Source: Staphylococcus gallinarum (GTDB lineage Bacteria; Bacillota; Bacilli; Staphylococcales; Staphylococcaceae). From it: DNA of 64,000 nucleotides. A program made the position numbers and the translations under genes. Shown here piece by piece: positions 20,020 to 31,921 of this stretch (within the stretch, counting starts at the first letter, position 1; every line of letters begins with the position of its first letter). The stretch spans positions 124,001-188,000 of the forward strand of contig NZ_JXCF01000026.1 of the NCBI RefSeq assembly GCF_000875895.1. The letters run 5' to 3'. Below the pieces are notes generated by a model. It worked only from the letters and a program-made list of their open reading frames with translations, searched no databases and was not told where the DNA came from.

Positions 20020-20541
20020 ATGCAACGGATACTAAAACATTTGATTTTAATTATCATTGCGATTATGATTGTAATATTAATCCAAGCGTTACTTGTTACA
20101 GGCTTTGTTGTAAAGGATAATCGGATGTCTCCGAATTTAAACAAAGGTGATAGAATTATTGTAAATAAGATTAAAAGCACTTTTAATTTATTAGAAAATA
20201 ATGATATTATTATGTACCGTAACGGAAATCATATAGAAATAAGTAGAATTATTGGAAAGCCTGGTCAATCTATTGCTTATAAAAATGAAACGTTATATAG
20301 AGATGATAGAAAAGTAAATGAATCTTATAGTAAAGGGCAGCAGATAGAATCCTTATCATTAAGGCATATAAAACATTCAGAAGGTGATATTGTACCGCCG
20401 AATGCTTACTTTGTCCTAAATGATCAAAGAACAGATAAACAAGATTCACGAACATATGGCTTGATATCAAGCAAAGATATTATTGGAAATGTGAGTTTGA
20501 GGTTTTATCCTTTTAATAAATTCACAGTAGATTTTAACTAA
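20020..20541 (+). CDS. spsA: Type I signal peptidase homologue lacking catalytic residues
   Basis: SpsA is the inactive partner of SpsB. The 173-residue protein has one N-terminal membrane anchor (residues 8-30) and the fold-defining blocks of type I signal peptidases. The catalytic serine position is occupied by Arg35 (DNRMSPNL, where SpsB has GDSMDPTL) and the general-base lysine position by Ser75 (ISRIIG, where SpsB has VKRVIG). It therefore cannot cleave by the normal Ser/Lys mechanism. S. aureus SpsA is likewise a pseudoenzyme. The ATG at 20020 follows AGAGGAGTG. It lies between the VTT gene and spsB, 18 bases from the latter. Its role is not known. Confidence 0.92.
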   Translation: MQRILKHLILIIIAIMIVILIQALLVTGFVVKDNRMSPNLNKGDRIIVNKIKSTFNLLENNDIIMYRNGNHIEISRIIGKPGQSIAYKNETLYRDDRKVNESYSKGQQIESLSLRHIKHSEGDIVPPNAYFVLNDQRTDKQDSRTYGLISSKDIIGNVSLRFYPFNKFTVDFN

Positions 20542-20559
20542 ATGGATGAGGTGTAAACA

Positions 20560-21135
20560 TTGAGAAAAGAGATAATGGAATGGTTCGTATCGATTGTCGT
20601 TGCAGTAGCATTAGTATTGCTTATCATGAACTTTGTTGCGAAACCATATACTGTTAAGGGTGATTCTATGGACCCGACGCTTAAAGATGGTGAGCGTGTC
20701 GTAGTAAACTTATTCGGATATAAGTTTGGCGATATTAAAAAAGGTAATGTCGTTGTATTCCATGCAACAAAAGATAGTGATTATGTAAAACGTGTAATTG
20801 GTACAGCTGGTGATAACGTTGAGTATAAGAAAGATAAATTATACGTAAATGGTAAAAAAGTGGATGAACCATATTTAGACTACAATGAAAAGCATAAGCA
20901 ATATAACTATATTACAGGTTCATTTAAAACTAAAGATTTAAATCAAGTTAACCAGAAAAATACCATTCCAAAAGATAAATTACTTGTCTTAGGTGATAAC
21001 AGAGAAGTAAGTAAAGATAGTCGTTCATTTGGTTTAATTGATAAAGACCAAGTGGTAGGAAAGGTTTCATTTAGTTTCTGGCCATTAAATGAAATGAAAT
21101 TTGGATTTGATCCAGATACAAATTATGATAAATAA
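20560..21135 (+). CDS. spsB: Type I signal peptidase
   Basis: SpsB removes signal peptides from exported proteins on the outer face of the membrane. The 191-residue protein has one N-terminal anchor (8-27), the nucleophile Ser36 in KGDSMDPTL, the general base Lys77 in YVKRVIG, and the box D/E region LGDNREVSKDSRSFG near 148-162. These positions coincide with S36/K77 of S. aureus SpsB, although the sequence elsewhere is clearly diverged from that species. The TTG at 20560 is the start codon, preceded by GATGAGGTG. A terminator follows immediately. Confidence 0.96.
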   Translation: MRKEIMEWFVSIVVAVALVLLIMNFVAKPYTVKGDSMDPTLKDGERVVVNLFGYKFGDIKKGNVVVFHATKDSDYVKRVIGTAGDNVEYKKDKLYVNGKKVDEPYLDYNEKHKQYNYITGSFKTKDLNQVNQKNTIPKDKLLVLGDNREVSKDSRSFGLIDKDQVVGKVSFSFWPLNEMKFGFDPDTNYDK

Positions 21136-21142
21136 TGTGAAG

Positions 21143-21183
21143 AGGCAATTTCTATTGAATTTAGATAGAAATTGTCTTTTTCT
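21143..21183 (+). terminator. Rho-independent terminator of spsB
   Basis: GGCAATTTCTAT pairs with ATAGAAATTGTC (one G-T pair), followed by TTTTTCT. It shares its stem with the pgi and gudB terminators. Confidence 0.88.
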
Positions 21184-21521
21184 ATCTCTACAAATGTAAA
21201 AGTGATTGTCATATGTTGCTAACTTTATAATTCAAGGCACTGTTATTTTACACATTGATAATCAAACTGTTACATACAAGTACCTAGCAAATGCTTGTCC
21301 TTTCATTCAATATTTATTTGAGAGAAACTTTGAAGTTTAAATTAGTAAGTTAAATTATGATTGTTGAATGACTGATCATATAATGAACTTTGTTCTATAG
21401 ATAATGGTTATTAACTTATAGCTTCAAATTAAACGTTATAGCAATTGGAGTAATTATTAAAAAGATAAACGATACACAATATATTATATGTTAAAATATG
21501 GTCAAAGGAGTGGGATATGTC
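21184..21521 (+). other. Gene-free stretch before addB
   Basis: These 338 bases hold no convincing gene. The addB promoter is probably near 21470-21500, where AT-rich hexamers such as TATTAT and TAAAAT occur, but I cannot fix it. Confidence 0.4.
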
Positions 21522-24500
21522 ATGGAATTTAATGCCTTTATTGGAAGAGCGGGAACGGGAAAATCATATAAAATGTTAGAAGAAATTCGCCAAGAGATGA
21601 AAGAACGTCCACTAGGTGATCCAATTGTATTAATTGCACCAACACAAAATACCTTCCAACTTGAACAAGCCTTTGTAAATGATCCAGAACTTAATGGTAG
21701 TTTGAGAACTGAAGTATTGCACTTTGAAAGATTAAGTTATCGTGTGTTCCAAGAAGTTGGGGGACTAATGGAACAACAATTAACAAAAACTGGTACTGAA
21801 ATGATGATTTATGACATTATTCAACAGCATCAGGCAGAATTGAAATTATATCGTTCACAGGTTAAGTATTATGGCTTTAGTGAAAAGTTATATGAACAAA
21901 TTCAAGACTTTAAAAAATATAGCGTCTCACCTGTACAACTTGAAACATACATCTCAGAAAATACATTACAAACACGAACGCGACATAAATTAGAAGATAT
22001 AGCGTTAATCTATAAACATTTAGAAGATAGAATTAGCGGTGAATTTGTCTCAACTGAGGACTGTTTAAATCGATTTATAACATTAATGGATCAGTCTGAA
22101 AGGTTGAAACGTACTGAAATATACATAGATGGGTTCCATAACTTTTCCACTTTAGAATATCAAATTATTAAAGGGTTAGTTAAGCATGCTAAAAAGGTAA
22201 CCGTATTATTAACAACTGATGGTGATAAAGATCCATTTAGTTTATTTAGAAAGCCATCGGAATCCTTGACGCATCTTGAAGATATAGCAAACGAACTTAA
22301 TATACCTTTAAATATTCAACGCTTCACGCAACAACATCGTTTTCAAAATGAAGACTTAGCGCATTTAGAGCACCATTTTAATGCTTTGCAATTCGAACCT
22401 AAAAATGTAGCGGATAATGTTGAAATATTAGAAGCGTCAATTATGCGAGAAGAAATTAATGAAATTGCAAGAAGCATATTAAAGGAAACTAGAGAAGAAG
22501 GACTTCGCTTTCAAGATATAGCCATACTTTATAGAGATGATAGTTATGCTTATTTATTGGAATCTATTCTACCGCAATTTGATATTCCATTTAATATTGA
22601 TATTAAACCGTCAATGACGCATCACCCAATTATGGAAATGATTCGTTCACTCATTGAAGTCATTCAAACGAATTGGAATTTTGAGCCGATTATGCGTTTG
22701 CTAAAAACAAATGTATTAACAAAGCAATATAAAGATAGTAGTTATCTTATTGATATATTGGAAAATTTCGTACTTGAACGAGGAATTTATGGAAAACGTT
22801 GGATGGATGATAGTTATTTCCAAGTTGATCAATTTAGGAAAATGGGATTGAAACGTCAACCATTGACTGATAGTGAACGAGAGACATTTGAACGTGTGAT
22901 TCAATTAAAATCTTATGTAATGGATAAAATTCTATTGTTTGAGCAACGTTTAAGCCAGGCGAACACAGCGCTAGAGTTTGCAACTGCATTTTATGAAGCA
23001 ATGGAAGCATTTGATTTACCGAGTGATTTAATGACTGAGAGAGATCAGTTTGACGCGAACGAGGAACATAGAAAGGCAGAAGAAATTGATCAACTATGGA
23101 ATGGGTTGATTCAGACGTTAGATGATTTAGTCACAGTATTTGGTGATAATACGTTGACACAATCACGCTTTTTAGAATTATTGGATGTCGGTTTAGATCA
23201 ATTGGAGTTTGTGATGATACCTCAAACGATTGATCAAGTTAGTATAGGAACAATGGACTTAGCAAAAGTAGATAATAAGGCACATGTCTATATGGTCGGT
23301 GTAAATGATGGGACTATGCCACAAACTGTAGCATCATCAAGTCTGATCACTGATGATGAGAAGAAGTATTTTCAAGCACAGTCTAATCTAGAATTAAGTC
23401 CTACAGCTGACATTTTACAAATGGATGAAGCATTTGTTTGTTATATTGCCATGACGAGAAGTAGAGCGAAAATCACATTTTCTTATGCCTTGATGGGAGC
23501 AAGTGGAGATCAAAAGGAACGAAGCCCGTTTATCAATCAAATCATGGAGTTATACCATAATTTAGAAGTGACAAATATTCATCACATGCATCAAGCCCAA
23601 CCGTTAACATTAATGGAACATCCGCATCAAACTAAAATTGCCTTGTTTGAATCACTAAAGGCTTGGCTAGATGATGAAATTGTCGCTGATACTTGGTTAG
23701 ATACATATCAAGTTATGAGGGATGATGAACGACTCAATGATGGACTAGCCTACTTAGTTTCGGCACTCACCTTTGATAATGAAACAGTGCAACTCAATCA
23801 GCAACAAGCTAAAGCTTTGTATGGAAAGCAAATTAATGCGAGTGTATCTAGATTTGAAGGTTATCAAGCATGTCCATTTAAACACTTCACATCACATGGT
23901 TTAAGACTAAATGAACGTACAAAATACAAATTAGAAAACTTTGATTTAGGTGATATTTTCCATCAAGTATTAAAGCTCATATCTGAGAAAATTAATGGAG
24001 ATTTTAAGAATTTAAATTTAACACAAATTAGAAAGTTAACACATGATGCTTTGACTGAAATACTGCCTGCGGTACAGTTCAATCTTTTAAATTCAACCGC
24101 ATATTATCGTTATCTATCACAAAGAATAGGCGCTATTGTTGAAACAACGTTAACTGCACTTAAATATCAAGGTAGTTACAGTGAATTCAAGCCTCAAAGG
24201 TTTGAAGCGAGCTTTAGAAAGAATCCTAGAAATCCGGAAGATTTACAAGCGATGCCATTAATTACGGAGCAAGGCATTCCAATCAATATTCGTGGGCAAA
24301 TTGATCGTATTGATACGTATAATCACGATAATGAAAGTTTTGTAAACATTATTGATTATAAGTCATCTAAGTATAGTGGTACTTTGGATTTGACGAAAGT
24401 ATACTATGGCATGCAAATGCAAATGATGACATATATGGATATTGTATTACAAAATAAACAACGCTTAGGTTTAAATCCTCTGACACAACCAGGGGGATTG

Positions 24501-24986
24501 CTATATTTCCACGTGCACGAACCGCGTCTCCAATTAGCATGGAATGAATTAGATGAAGATAAACGCAATGAAAAGTTTATCAACTCATTTAAATTAAGTG
24601 GTTTAGTAAATAACGACACTTCTGTAATAGAAGCATTCGATAATCGAATGGAACCAAACTATTCTTCAGATATTATTCCTGTTGCAATGAAAAAGGATGG
24701 CGGATATAGAAGCGGTAGTAAAGTAGCGGATTCCGATACAATTTATAAGTTAATCAAGCATAATAAAGCTAATTTTGTTAAAACAGCAACTGACATCATG
24801 GACGGTCATACCGAAGTAGCGCCACTTAAGTATAATCAAACATTACCTTGTGACTTCTGTAATTATAAGTCTGTGTGTCATGTGGATGGCATGATTGATA
24901 GTAAACGTTATAGAACTGTTGACGAAACGATAAATCCATTAGAAGAAGTGCAAAATGTTGAACTAGAAGAAGGTGAGTTTGAATGA
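21522..24986 (+). CDS. addB: ATP-dependent helicase/deoxyribonuclease subunit B
   Basis: AddB (RexB) forms with AddA the nuclease-helicase that processes double-strand ends and loads RecA for recombinational repair. The 1154-residue protein has a Walker A motif [11 protein letters not shown] at residues 8-18, a UvrD-like fold without full helicase motifs, and a C-terminal RecB-type nuclease domain with [12 protein letters not shown] near 945. Four cysteines for an iron-sulfur cluster are present: one in YQACPFKHF near 787 and three in [12 protein letters not shown] near 1110. I place the start at ATG 21522, eleven bases after AAAGGAG; an earlier in-frame ATG precedes that site. The stop overlaps the addA start by four bases. 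Confidence 0.95.
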   Translation: MEFNAFIGRAGTGKSYKMLEEIRQEMKERPLGDPIVLIAPTQNTFQLEQAFVNDPELNGSLRTEVLHFERLSYRVFQEVGGLMEQQLTKTGTEMMIYDIIQQHQAELKLYRSQVKYYGFSEKLYEQIQDFKKYSVSPVQLETYISENTLQTRTRHKLEDIALIYKHLEDRISGEFVSTEDCLNRFITLMDQSERLKRTEIYIDGFHNFSTLEYQIIKGLVKHAKKVTVLLTTDGDKDPFSLFRKPSESLTHLEDIANELNIPLNIQRFTQQHRFQNEDLAHLEHHFNALQFEPKNVADNVEILEASIMREEINEIARSILKETREEGLRFQDIAILYRDDSYAYLLESILPQFDIPFNIDIKPSMTHHPIMEMIRSLIEVIQTNWNFEPIMRLLKTNVLTKQYKDSSYLIDILENFVLERGIYGKRWMDDSYFQVDQFRKMGLKRQPLTDSERETFERVIQLKSYVMDKILLFEQRLSQANTALEFATAFYEAMEAFDLPSDLMTERDQFDANEEHRKAEEIDQLWNGLIQTLDDLVTVFGDNTLTQSRFLELLDVGLDQLEFVMIPQTIDQVSIGTMDLAKVDNKAHVYMVGVNDGTMPQTVASSSLITDDEKKYFQAQSNLELSPTADILQMDEAFVCYIAMTRSRAKITFSYALMGASGDQKERSPFINQIMELYHNLEVTNIHHMHQAQPLTLMEHPHQTKIALFESLKAWLDDEIVADTWLDTYQVMRDDERLNDGLAYLVSALTFDNETVQLNQQQAKALYGKQINASVSRFEGYQACPFKHFTSHGLRLNERTKYKLENFDLGDIFHQVLKLISEKINGDFKNLNLTQIRKLTHDALTEILPAVQFNLLNSTAYYRYLSQRIGAIVETTLTALKYQGSYSEFKPQRFEASFRKNPRNPEDLQAMPLITEQGIPINIRGQIDRIDTYNHDNESFVNIIDYKSSKYSGTLDLTKVYYGMQMQMMTYMDIVLQNKQRLGLNPLTQPGGLLYFHVHEPRLQLAWNELDEDKRNEKFINSFKLSGLVNNDTSVIEAFDNRMEPNYSSDIIPVAMKKDGGYRSGSKVADSDTIYKLIKHNKANFVKTATDIMDGHTEVAPLKYNQTLPCDFCNYKSVCHVDGMIDSKRYRTVDETINPLEEVQNVELEEGEFE

Positions 24987-27900
24987 ATCCAATCCCAGTA
25001 AAACCAGCGGAGTCGCGTTGGACTGATAATCAATGGAAAAGTATCTATGCCAAAGGTCAAGATATTTTGATTGCTGCCGCTGCAGGATCTGGAAAGACTG
25101 CAGTGTTAGTAGAACGTATCATACAGCGAATATTAAATGACAATATTGATGTTGATAAATTATTAGTTGTGACATTTACAAATGCCAGTGCAAGAGAAAT
25201 GAAGCAACGTGTGGATCAACGTATCCAAGAAGCATCGCTTGAGGATCCGAATAATAGTCATTTAAAAAACCAAAGAATTAAAATTCATCAAGCTCAAATT
25301 TCAACACTACATAGTTTTTGTCTGAAATTAATTCAAAATCATTATGATGTACTTGATATTGATCCAAACTTCAGAACAAGTAGTGAAGCAGAAAACATTT
25401 TATTATTAGAGCAAACGATTGATGAAGTGCTAGAGCAACATTATGATGTGTTGAATCCTAGTTTTGTTGATTTAACTGAACAATTATCTTCCGACAGAAA
25501 TGATGATCAATTGCGCCAAACAATTAAAGATATGTACTTTTTTAGTGTAGCTAACCCCAATCCTTTTGAGTGGTTACAAAATTTATCTGAACCATACGAG
25601 AATAAGAATGAACAAGAAAAGTTATTAGAACTTTTAAACCATGTGGCAATGATATTTATGAAATCAGCATTAGAAGCGCTAAATAAAAGTTATGATCTAT
25701 TTTCAATGTTAGAGGAAGTGGATAAACAAGTTGATATTATTGAGAGAGAACGTAAATTTATGTCTGCAGCGATAGAAGGCGGCTTATTAAATACAGAAGT
25801 AATCAGTAACCATCAATTTGAGCCACGTTTCCCATCGAAAACAAAGAAAGTTAAAGAAGCAAATGAAATGATGTTAGATGCTTATGACGACGGTAAGAAG
25901 CATTATGATCATTATAAAGAATTAGTTTCTAAGGTGAAATTAGACTACTATACGAGAACTGCAGATGAGTTAATGTATGATATGCAACAATTAGCGCCAA
26001 GAGTGGCTTATTTAGCAGAAGTGACCGCAGATGTTATCGAGCAATTTAATGCGAAAAAGCGTAGTAGAAATTTACTTGATTTCTCTGATTATGAACATTT
26101 TGCATTGAAAATATTGTTAACTGAAGATGGCACGCCTTCTGAAATAGCAGAAATGTATCGCCAACAATTTGAGGAAATATTGGTGGATGAATATCAAGAT
26201 ACGAACCGAGTACAAGAAAAAATTATTTCTTGTATCAAACGTGGCAATGAAGCCGATGGGAATTTATTTATGGTTGGTGATGTAAAGCAATCGATTTACA
26301 AATTTAGACAGGCAGATCCAAGTCTATTTATCGATAAATACAATCGCTTTACGGTTGATGGTTCGGAACATGGTTTGCGCGTAGATTTATCTCAAAATTT
26401 CCGTTCTCGTAAAGAAGTGCTAACAACGACGAATTATTTATTCAAACATATGATGGATGAAGCGGTAGGGGAAATCGTTTATGATGATGCTGCACAACTT
26501 TATTATGGAGCACCATTTGATGAGACTTCACATCATATACAAATGAATATGTTAATTGAAGATAAAGGGTCAGATTTAAGTGCAGCTGAACAAGAAGCGG
26601 AATATATTGTGCAACAAGTTGAAAATATAATGACTGAACAAGAGATATATGATATAAAAACTGGACGTTATCGCAAGCCAAATTATAAAGATATTGTTAT
26701 TTTAGAACGATCTTATGGACAAGCACGAAAAATTCAACAAGCATTTAAAGATCACAATATCCCATTCCATGTAAACAGTAAGGAAGGTTATTTCGAACAA
26801 TCTGAAGTCCAACTCATTTTGTCATTTTTAAGAACTGTAGACAATCCATTACAGGATATCTATTTGGTTGGTTTAATGCGGTCAGTCATATATCAATTTA
26901 CTGAAGATGAATTAGCCAATATTCGTATTGAAAGTCCGAACGATGACTATTTTTATCAATCTATACAACAATATCTTAATAGTGAGCAGGCGGATAGTAA
27001 ATTAGTAGAAAAACTAAATGCATTTTTAGCAGATTTAGCAATGTATCAAAACTATAGCCAACACCATCCGGTATATCAATTAATTGATAAATTTTATAAT
27101 GACCATTATGTTATTCAGTATTTTAGTGGAATGATTGGTGGTAAAGGTAGAAGAGCGAATTTACATGGTTTATTTAATAAAGCAGTAGAATTTGAAAATT
27201 CAAGTTTTCGAGGTTTATACCAATTCATTCGCTTTATTGATGAATTGATCGACAGAGGAAAAGACTTTGGTGAGGAAAATGTCATCGGACCTAATGATGA
27301 CGTAGTTAGAATGATGACGATTCATAGTAGTAAAGGTTTAGAATTTCCATTTGTTATTTATTCCGGATTATCACGAAAATTCACGCGAAAGGATTTACAG
27401 AAGGCTACAATTTTAAATCAAAGCTATGGCTTGGGGATGAGTTATTATGATGTACAACAACACATTGCGTACCCATCTTTATCTTCAGTGACATATAAGG
27501 CCATTGCTGAAAAGGAATTAATATCAGAAGAAATGCGTTTGATTTACGTTGCTTTAACACGTGCTAAAGAACAACTATATTTAATCGGTCGCGTAAAGGA
27601 TGAAAAGGATATTACGAAATACGAAGAAGTTTCTGTTTCTGGTAGTCATCTACCTGTTAGTTATAGACTTACTGCACAAAAACCACTTGATTTAATTTAT
27701 CCAATTTTAGCAAAATATCAATCTACATCATTACCAAAAGATTTACGCTTTGAGGCGAATATTGATGATGTGGATGAGGCTATGAAACCGTATGTCCAAT
27801 TAAATACGGAATTCTATGAAGATATTGCATCTGAAATTGTTGAAGATGTTACTGAACAGCGAACGGTTACTGATATTTATCAAATGAACAATAATTATAC

Positions 27901-28636
27901 CGGTTTACAAGATCAAATAAGACATCAAATGACATATGAATATGCACACCCACATGCAGTTCATAAACCATCTAAGCAGTCTGTATCTGAATTGAAACGT
28001 CAATTAGAAACAGAGCAAACAGATACCAATTATGATCGAGTGAGACAATATAAGATAGGCTCATTATCATATGAACGTCCTGCATTTTTAAGTCATAATA
28101 AAAAGCGTAAAGCAAATGAAATTGGTACCTTAATGCATACAGTGATGCAACATCTTCCATTTCAACAAGAAGGCCTAGATGAAACAGCATTAAATGACTA
28201 TATCGATAGTTTGATTGCTAAAAATATCATTCCTGAAGATGCTAAAAAAGATATTCAAATGGCTGACATTTTGCACTTTATCAACAGTGATTTATATTGC
28301 ATGATAACAAATAGTGATGCCATATATAGAGAATTACCATTTGTAGTTAATCAACGCGAGGTTGACCATGAACAAATAAGAGATGAGGATGCATCGATTA
28401 TCCAAGGGATGATTGATTTGATTTTTGAAAAGGATGGTCAATATTATTTCGTGGATTACAAGACTGATGCGTTTAATAGACGACGTAGTATGTCAGATGA
28501 GGAAATTGGTGAACAATTAAAGTCTCGTTATAAAGTACAAATGACGTATTATCGAAATACTTTGGAAACAATATTGAATACTAATGTAAAAGGCTACCTA
28601 TATTTCTTCAAATTTGGTCAGCTTTCAATCGACTAA
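24983..28636 (+). CDS. addA: ATP-dependent helicase/nuclease subunit A
   Basis: AddA (RexA) is the motor and nuclease subunit of the AddAB complex. The 1217-residue protein has the UvrD/Rep helicase motifs: [19 protein letters not shown] near residues 29-47 (Walker A), [16 protein letters not shown] near 61-76, [10 protein letters not shown] near 402-411 (Walker B), [15 protein letters not shown] near 432-446, [15 protein letters not shown] near 777-791 and [15 protein letters not shown] near 852-866. The nuclease domain ends the protein with [13 protein letters not shown] near 1156-1168. The ATG overlaps the addB stop (ATGA), which ensures coupled translation. Confidence 0.96.
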   Translation: MNPIPVKPAESRWTDNQWKSIYAKGQDILIAAAAGSGKTAVLVERIIQRILNDNIDVDKLLVVTFTNASAREMKQRVDQRIQEASLEDPNNSHLKNQRIKIHQAQISTLHSFCLKLIQNHYDVLDIDPNFRTSSEAENILLLEQTIDEVLEQHYDVLNPSFVDLTEQLSSDRNDDQLRQTIKDMYFFSVANPNPFEWLQNLSEPYENKNEQEKLLELLNHVAMIFMKSALEALNKSYDLFSMLEEVDKQVDIIERERKFMSAAIEGGLLNTEVISNHQFEPRFPSKTKKVKEANEMMLDAYDDGKKHYDHYKELVSKVKLDYYTRTADELMYDMQQLAPRVAYLAEVTADVIEQFNAKKRSRNLLDFSDYEHFALKILLTEDGTPSEIAEMYRQQFEEILVDEYQDTNRVQEKIISCIKRGNEADGNLFMVGDVKQSIYKFRQADPSLFIDKYNRFTVDGSEHGLRVDLSQNFRSRKEVLTTTNYLFKHMMDEAVGEIVYDDAAQLYYGAPFDETSHHIQMNMLIEDKGSDLSAAEQEAEYIVQQVENIMTEQEIYDIKTGRYRKPNYKDIVILERSYGQARKIQQAFKDHNIPFHVNSKEGYFEQSEVQLILSFLRTVDNPLQDIYLVGLMRSVIYQFTEDELANIRIESPNDDYFYQSIQQYLNSEQADSKLVEKLNAFLADLAMYQNYSQHHPVYQLIDKFYNDHYVIQYFSGMIGGKGRRANLHGLFNKAVEFENSSFRGLYQFIRFIDELIDRGKDFGEENVIGPNDDVVRMMTIHSSKGLEFPFVIYSGLSRKFTRKDLQKATILNQSYGLGMSYYDVQQHIAYPSLSSVTYKAIAEKELISEEMRLIYVALTRAKEQLYLIGRVKDEKDITKYEEVSVSGSHLPVSYRLTAQKPLDLIYPILAKYQSTSLPKDLRFEANIDDVDEAMKPYVQLNTEFYEDIASEIVEDVTEQRTVTDIYQMNNNYTGLQDQIRHQMTYEYAHPHAVHKPSKQSVSELKRQLETEQTDTNYDRVRQYKIGSLSYERPAFLSHNKKRKANEIGTLMHTVMQHLPFQQEGLDETALNDYIDSLIAKNIIPEDAKKDIQMADILHFINSDLYCMITNSDAIYRELPFVVNQREVDHEQIRDEDASIIQGMIDLIFEKDGQYYFVDYKTDAFNRRRSMSDEEIGEQLKSRYKVQMTYYRNTLETILNTNVKGYLYFFKFGQLSID

Positions 28637-28658
28637 TGATAATAACTTAAAGGAGCTT

Positions 28659-29807
28659 ATGAAATTGTCATCACGTAAAAGATTATTTGAATTAGATGCT
28701 CTCAGAGGCTTTAGTTTATTAGGTATTATATTGATGAATATTTTAAGTTTTAGCTTACCTTATGAACAAGCATTTTTACCAGATATCATTAATAAAGGCC
28801 TAGATGAATGGATTTTGAGATTGATTACCTTAGTTGTAATCAGCTCGTTTTATCCTATTTTTACATTTTTATTTGGTTATGGTTTAGCAATAATGTATGC
28901 CAATAGTGAAACAAAAGATTTAAGATATTACCCATTTATTTATCGGCGTTTGTCATTTTTACTTATATTAGGTTTAGTTCATGGTTTGTTTATATTTTCA
29001 GGTGACATATTATTTGGATATGCATTTACTGGAATGATAGCTGTATTATTCATAAAATGGCGTCCAAGAAAATTGGTTAAGTTAGCTATTATTCTATTTA
29101 GCTTAAAGGTCATCTTATTGGTTATTCCATTTTCATTAATAACTTGGTTTACAGATCCTTATGGGGTAACTAATTTTACTGGTAAGACATTAGGACAATT
29201 AATAAATATACGCCAAAGTGGTGGTTATTCTGCATTTTTAGGTATTAATATTAAAGAATATATTTTCCGTATATTAGATGTGGTTACCACTTCATCTTAC
29301 TTTGAGTTTTTACCGTATATTTTATTGGGTATTGCAGCACAAAAGTCGGATTTAATAGCTAAAGTAAGGCAAAATAAATCAAAAATGGTTTACAGAGCAA
29401 GTATTTTGGTTGTTTGTGGCTATTTAATTAAGTTACCACATGCAATCGACTATGGGAATAATGCACTAATTAATGTGAGTTCTATGGTTGGTGGACCTAT
29501 CGTAGCAGCCGGTTATATCTTAATCTTTATTGTACTATGTCAATATGGTCGTTCAGCACAAATTTTAAGTGTCTTTAAATATCCGGGCAGACTCAGTCTG
29601 TCGGTATATTTAAGTCAAAGTATTATCTTTACTTTAATTTATATGGGATTTGGACTGGGATTATTTAATAAATTAGCACTTTATCAGTCCTATCTCATAG
29701 TTGTCGTTGTTTATGCGATACAACTTATTATGTGCTATTTCTACCTTAAGCAGTATAAGCAGGGCCCAATCGAATGGTTATGGCGAAAGGTAACATATTT
29801 AAAGTAA
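28659..29807 (+). CDS. DUF418 family membrane protein
   Basis: This 382-residue protein has about nine or ten transmembrane segments and the N-terminal motif FELDALRGFSLLGIILMNI (residues 9-27), which marks the DUF418/YeiB-like branch of acyltransferase-like membrane proteins. The C-terminal third, ending in KQYKQGPIEWLWRKVTY, is the DUF418 domain proper. The biochemical activity is unknown. I prefer ATG 28659, which follows AAAGGAG, over an upstream in-frame start inside addA. It begins 22 bases after addA and may be co-transcribed with it. No terminator is seen immediately after it. Confidence 0.85.
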   Translation: MKLSSRKRLFELDALRGFSLLGIILMNILSFSLPYEQAFLPDIINKGLDEWILRLITLVVISSFYPIFTFLFGYGLAIMYANSETKDLRYYPFIYRRLSFLLILGLVHGLFIFSGDILFGYAFTGMIAVLFIKWRPRKLVKLAIILFSLKVILLVIPFSLITWFTDPYGVTNFTGKTLGQLINIRQSGGYSAFLGINIKEYIFRILDVVTTSSYFEFLPYILLGIAAQKSDLIAKVRQNKSKMVYRASILVVCGYLIKLPHAIDYGNNALINVSSMVGGPIVAAGYILIFIVLCQYGRSAQILSVFKYPGRLSLSVYLSQSIIFTLIYMGFGLGLFNKLALYQSYLIVVVVYAIQLIMCYFYLKQYKQGPIEWLWRKVTYLK

Positions 29808-29924
29808 AGGTTGCATAAATGTAAGCGTACTGATTTTTTTTACAAGAACTGGGTATTTATTTGTTATTAAGAGGTAAATATAGTTATAATATGTAATAAG
29901 ATAAAGATGAGGAGCTGATATTGA

Positions 29925-30827
29925 ATGAAATTCCTATCATTCAGACATAATGAACAGACATCTTATGGTGTGAAAGTAAAGCGTGAAGAAGCGGCATGGG
30001 ATTTAAAGAAAGTCTTTGCTGATTTTGCTGAAGGAGAGTTTCATCCTAAAACATTATTAAATGGCTTACAACAAAACCAAGTCGTAGATTTCCAAGAACA
30101 AGTACGTAAAGCTGTAGTGGCTGCGGAAGACAGTGGAAATGGTGATGCATATAAAGTAAAATTTTCAGATATAGAGTTCTTGCCACCAGTTACACCAACG
30201 AACAATGTCATTGCATTTGGACGCAATTATCAAGCACATGCTAATGAATTAAACCATGAAGTACAGCGTTTATATGTATTTACAAAAGCGGCATCGTCAT
30301 TGACAGGAGATAACAGCACAATACCAAATCACCAAGACATTACAGATCAACTAGATTACGAAGGTGAACTTGGTATCGTTATTGGTAAATCAGGTGAAAA
30401 GATACCTAAAGGTTTAGCATTAGATTATGTATATGGTTATACAATTATCAATGATATTACAGATCGTAAAGCGCAAAACGCGCAAGACCAAGCATTCCTA
30501 TCTAAGAGTTTAACAGGTGGTTGCCCAATTGGACCATACATTGTTACGAAAGATGAATTGCCAACACCTGAAGACGTGAATATTGTGACTAAAGTAAACA
30601 ATGAAATTCGTCAAGATGGAAATACGGGTCAAATGATTCTTAAAATAGACGAACTTATAGAAGAAATTTCAAAATACGTGGCATTACACCCAGGGGATAT
30701 TATTGCAACTGGTACGCCAGCTGGTGTTGGTGCAGGTATGAATCCGCCACAATTCTTACAACCAGGGGATGAAGTCAAAGTTACAATCGATAATATTGGT
30801 ACATTAACGAACTTTATCGCTAAATAA
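29925..30827 (+). CDS. Fumarylacetoacetate hydrolase family protein
   Basis: The 300-residue protein belongs to the FAH superfamily, whose members hydrolyse or decarboxylate beta-keto acids, for example oxaloacetate or acylpyruvates. The catalytic domain starts near residue 90 with [17 protein letters not shown], which includes the His of the catalytic dyad, followed by [15 protein letters not shown] near 143-157 with metal-binding Glu residues, [14 protein letters not shown] near 171-184, and the C-terminal block [17 protein letters not shown]. The N-terminal 80 residues are variable, as is usual. The ATG at 29925 follows GAGGAGC. A hairpin terminator that belongs to the repeat family follows. 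The true substrate cannot be told from the sequence. Confidence 0.85.
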   Translation: MKFLSFRHNEQTSYGVKVKREEAAWDLKKVFADFAEGEFHPKTLLNGLQQNQVVDFQEQVRKAVVAAEDSGNGDAYKVKFSDIEFLPPVTPTNNVIAFGRNYQAHANELNHEVQRLYVFTKAASSLTGDNSTIPNHQDITDQLDYEGELGIVIGKSGEKIPKGLALDYVYGYTIINDITDRKAQNAQDQAFLSKSLTGGCPIGPYIVTKDELPTPEDVNIVTKVNNEIRQDGNTGQMILKIDELIEEISKYVALHPGDIIATGTPAGVGAGMNPPQFLQPGDEVKVTIDNIGTLTNFIAK

Positions 30828-30865
30828 TTTAGTAAGCATTTTAGATATAAATTCCAGAAATATAG

Positions 30866-30943
30866 AGTCTGGAGATTAGTCTTTCAGACTAAAATAGAAT
30901 CGATGATTTTTACTATGAAATAGTAGAAATCATCGATTTTTCT
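30866..30943 (+). repeat. Terminal fragment of the dispersed repeat, acting as a terminator
   Basis: This stretch matches the end of repeat copy 1 (41-115), including AGTCTTTCAGACTAAAATA and TTTTACTATGAAAT. Here the hairpin is much better preserved: an 18-bp stem (30898-30915 with 30921-30938, one G-T pair), loop TGAAA, then TTTTCT. It is 70 bases after the FAH-family gene and probably terminates it. No palindrome body of the full element is present. Confidence 0.7.
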
Positions 30944-30976
30944 ATTATTATCAAATTGATTAGCACTTAAGTGCTG

Positions 30977-31280
30977 TTATTTTCTTATATTGATAGCCAT
31001 TAATGCTAGTCCAAGTTCATGTTTTGACCTTGTTATTCCTCGAAGTGATATGCGAGTGAATCCTAAAATAGCCTTCAAGCATCCCAAAACAAGTTCTTTA
31101 TCAATTTTTCACTGATTATAGCATTAATGTGTTTCTGAAATTTATAAAATGTGACTTGATCAATTGCTTCATAATTGGGTTCACTCTAAAGCGATTAATG
31201 GTTCTATAAGAAAGCGTCTGATTTTGTGCTAACCATATCATACGAATACTATCTCTTAATCTGTATAATTGCGTCTATGT
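30977..31280 (-). pseudogene. IS1182-family transposase remnant
   Basis: Translating the minus strand with frame shifts gives pieces typical of IS1182-type DDE transposases: RDSIRMIWLAQNQTLSYRT and TINRFRVNP (the conserved N-terminal block before the DDE core), then EAIDQVTFYKFQKHINAI, and the C-terminal block LKAILGFTRISLRGITR followed by KHELGLALMAINIRK and a stop at 30977. At least two frameshifts break it, and the whole central catalytic region is missing, so it is an internally deleted relic. A 14-base palindrome AGCACTTAAGTGCT lies right after the stop (30962-30975). The remaining stretch to the yisL-like gene (31281-31475) shows no gene. Confidence 0.8.
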
Positions 31281-31475
31281 TGATAGTGAATTTAGTAAAG
31301 TTTATTTTTAAAATTATTGTACAACGAAATTACCTTTTGAAATATACATCTGTATTGCGTATGATATAGATAGCATATTTTTGTTTACTGAACAAATTGA
31401 TGCAGTGATTTTTAATATAAAAAAGTTCACTGTTGCATGATATGAATCAAATTAAATCACATGTGGGGGGATTTT

Positions 31476-31865
31476 ATGTTACATATTCATATTACATCAT
31501 GGGTACTTGCTATTATCTTGTTTTTTGCAGCATATTTTAATTTTTCAGAGAAGCAAGGTCCAACGCCTTATTTTAAACCGATTCATATGTTCTTGAGATT
31601 GATTATGGTATTTGTTTTAATTTCAGGATTTTGGATTTGGATTCAAGCATTTGGTGCAGACAACGCAGGTGGCCATATGTTACTTACTTTAAAAATGTTA
31701 TGTGGTGTTGCTGTTGTGGCACTAATGGAAGTAACAATTGCCAAAAGGAAAAAAGGACAACCAAGTCATGGTATGATGTGGACAACGATTGTATTAATCA
31801 TTATTACTATGGTGATTGGAGTCATTTTACCTCAAGGTCCTATTACTAAAATGTTTGGACTTTAA
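31476..31865 (+). CDS. yisL: YisL family membrane protein (UPF0344)
   Basis: This 129-residue membrane protein has four predicted transmembrane helices and little else ([20 protein letters not shown] at the N-terminus, [20 protein letters not shown] in the middle). It matches the UPF0344/YisL family of Firmicutes, of which the function is unknown. The ATG at 31476 follows GGGGGG at a spacing of about nine bases; the frame can be extended five codons, but that start would overlap the binding site. The G-run ribosome binding site is unusual but also occurs before cpaA. A long bidirectional terminator follows. Confidence 0.88.
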   Translation: MLHIHITSWVLAIILFFAAYFNFSEKQGPTPYFKPIHMFLRLIMVFVLISGFWIWIQAFGADNAGGHMLLTLKMLCGVAVVALMEVTIAKRKKGQPSHGMMWTTIVLIIITMVIGVILPQGPITKMFGL

Positions 31866-31921
31866 ATTAATCGCATTATAAGTAGAGTAACCTAATGCAA
31901 TTGATTTAACATAACCTAAAC

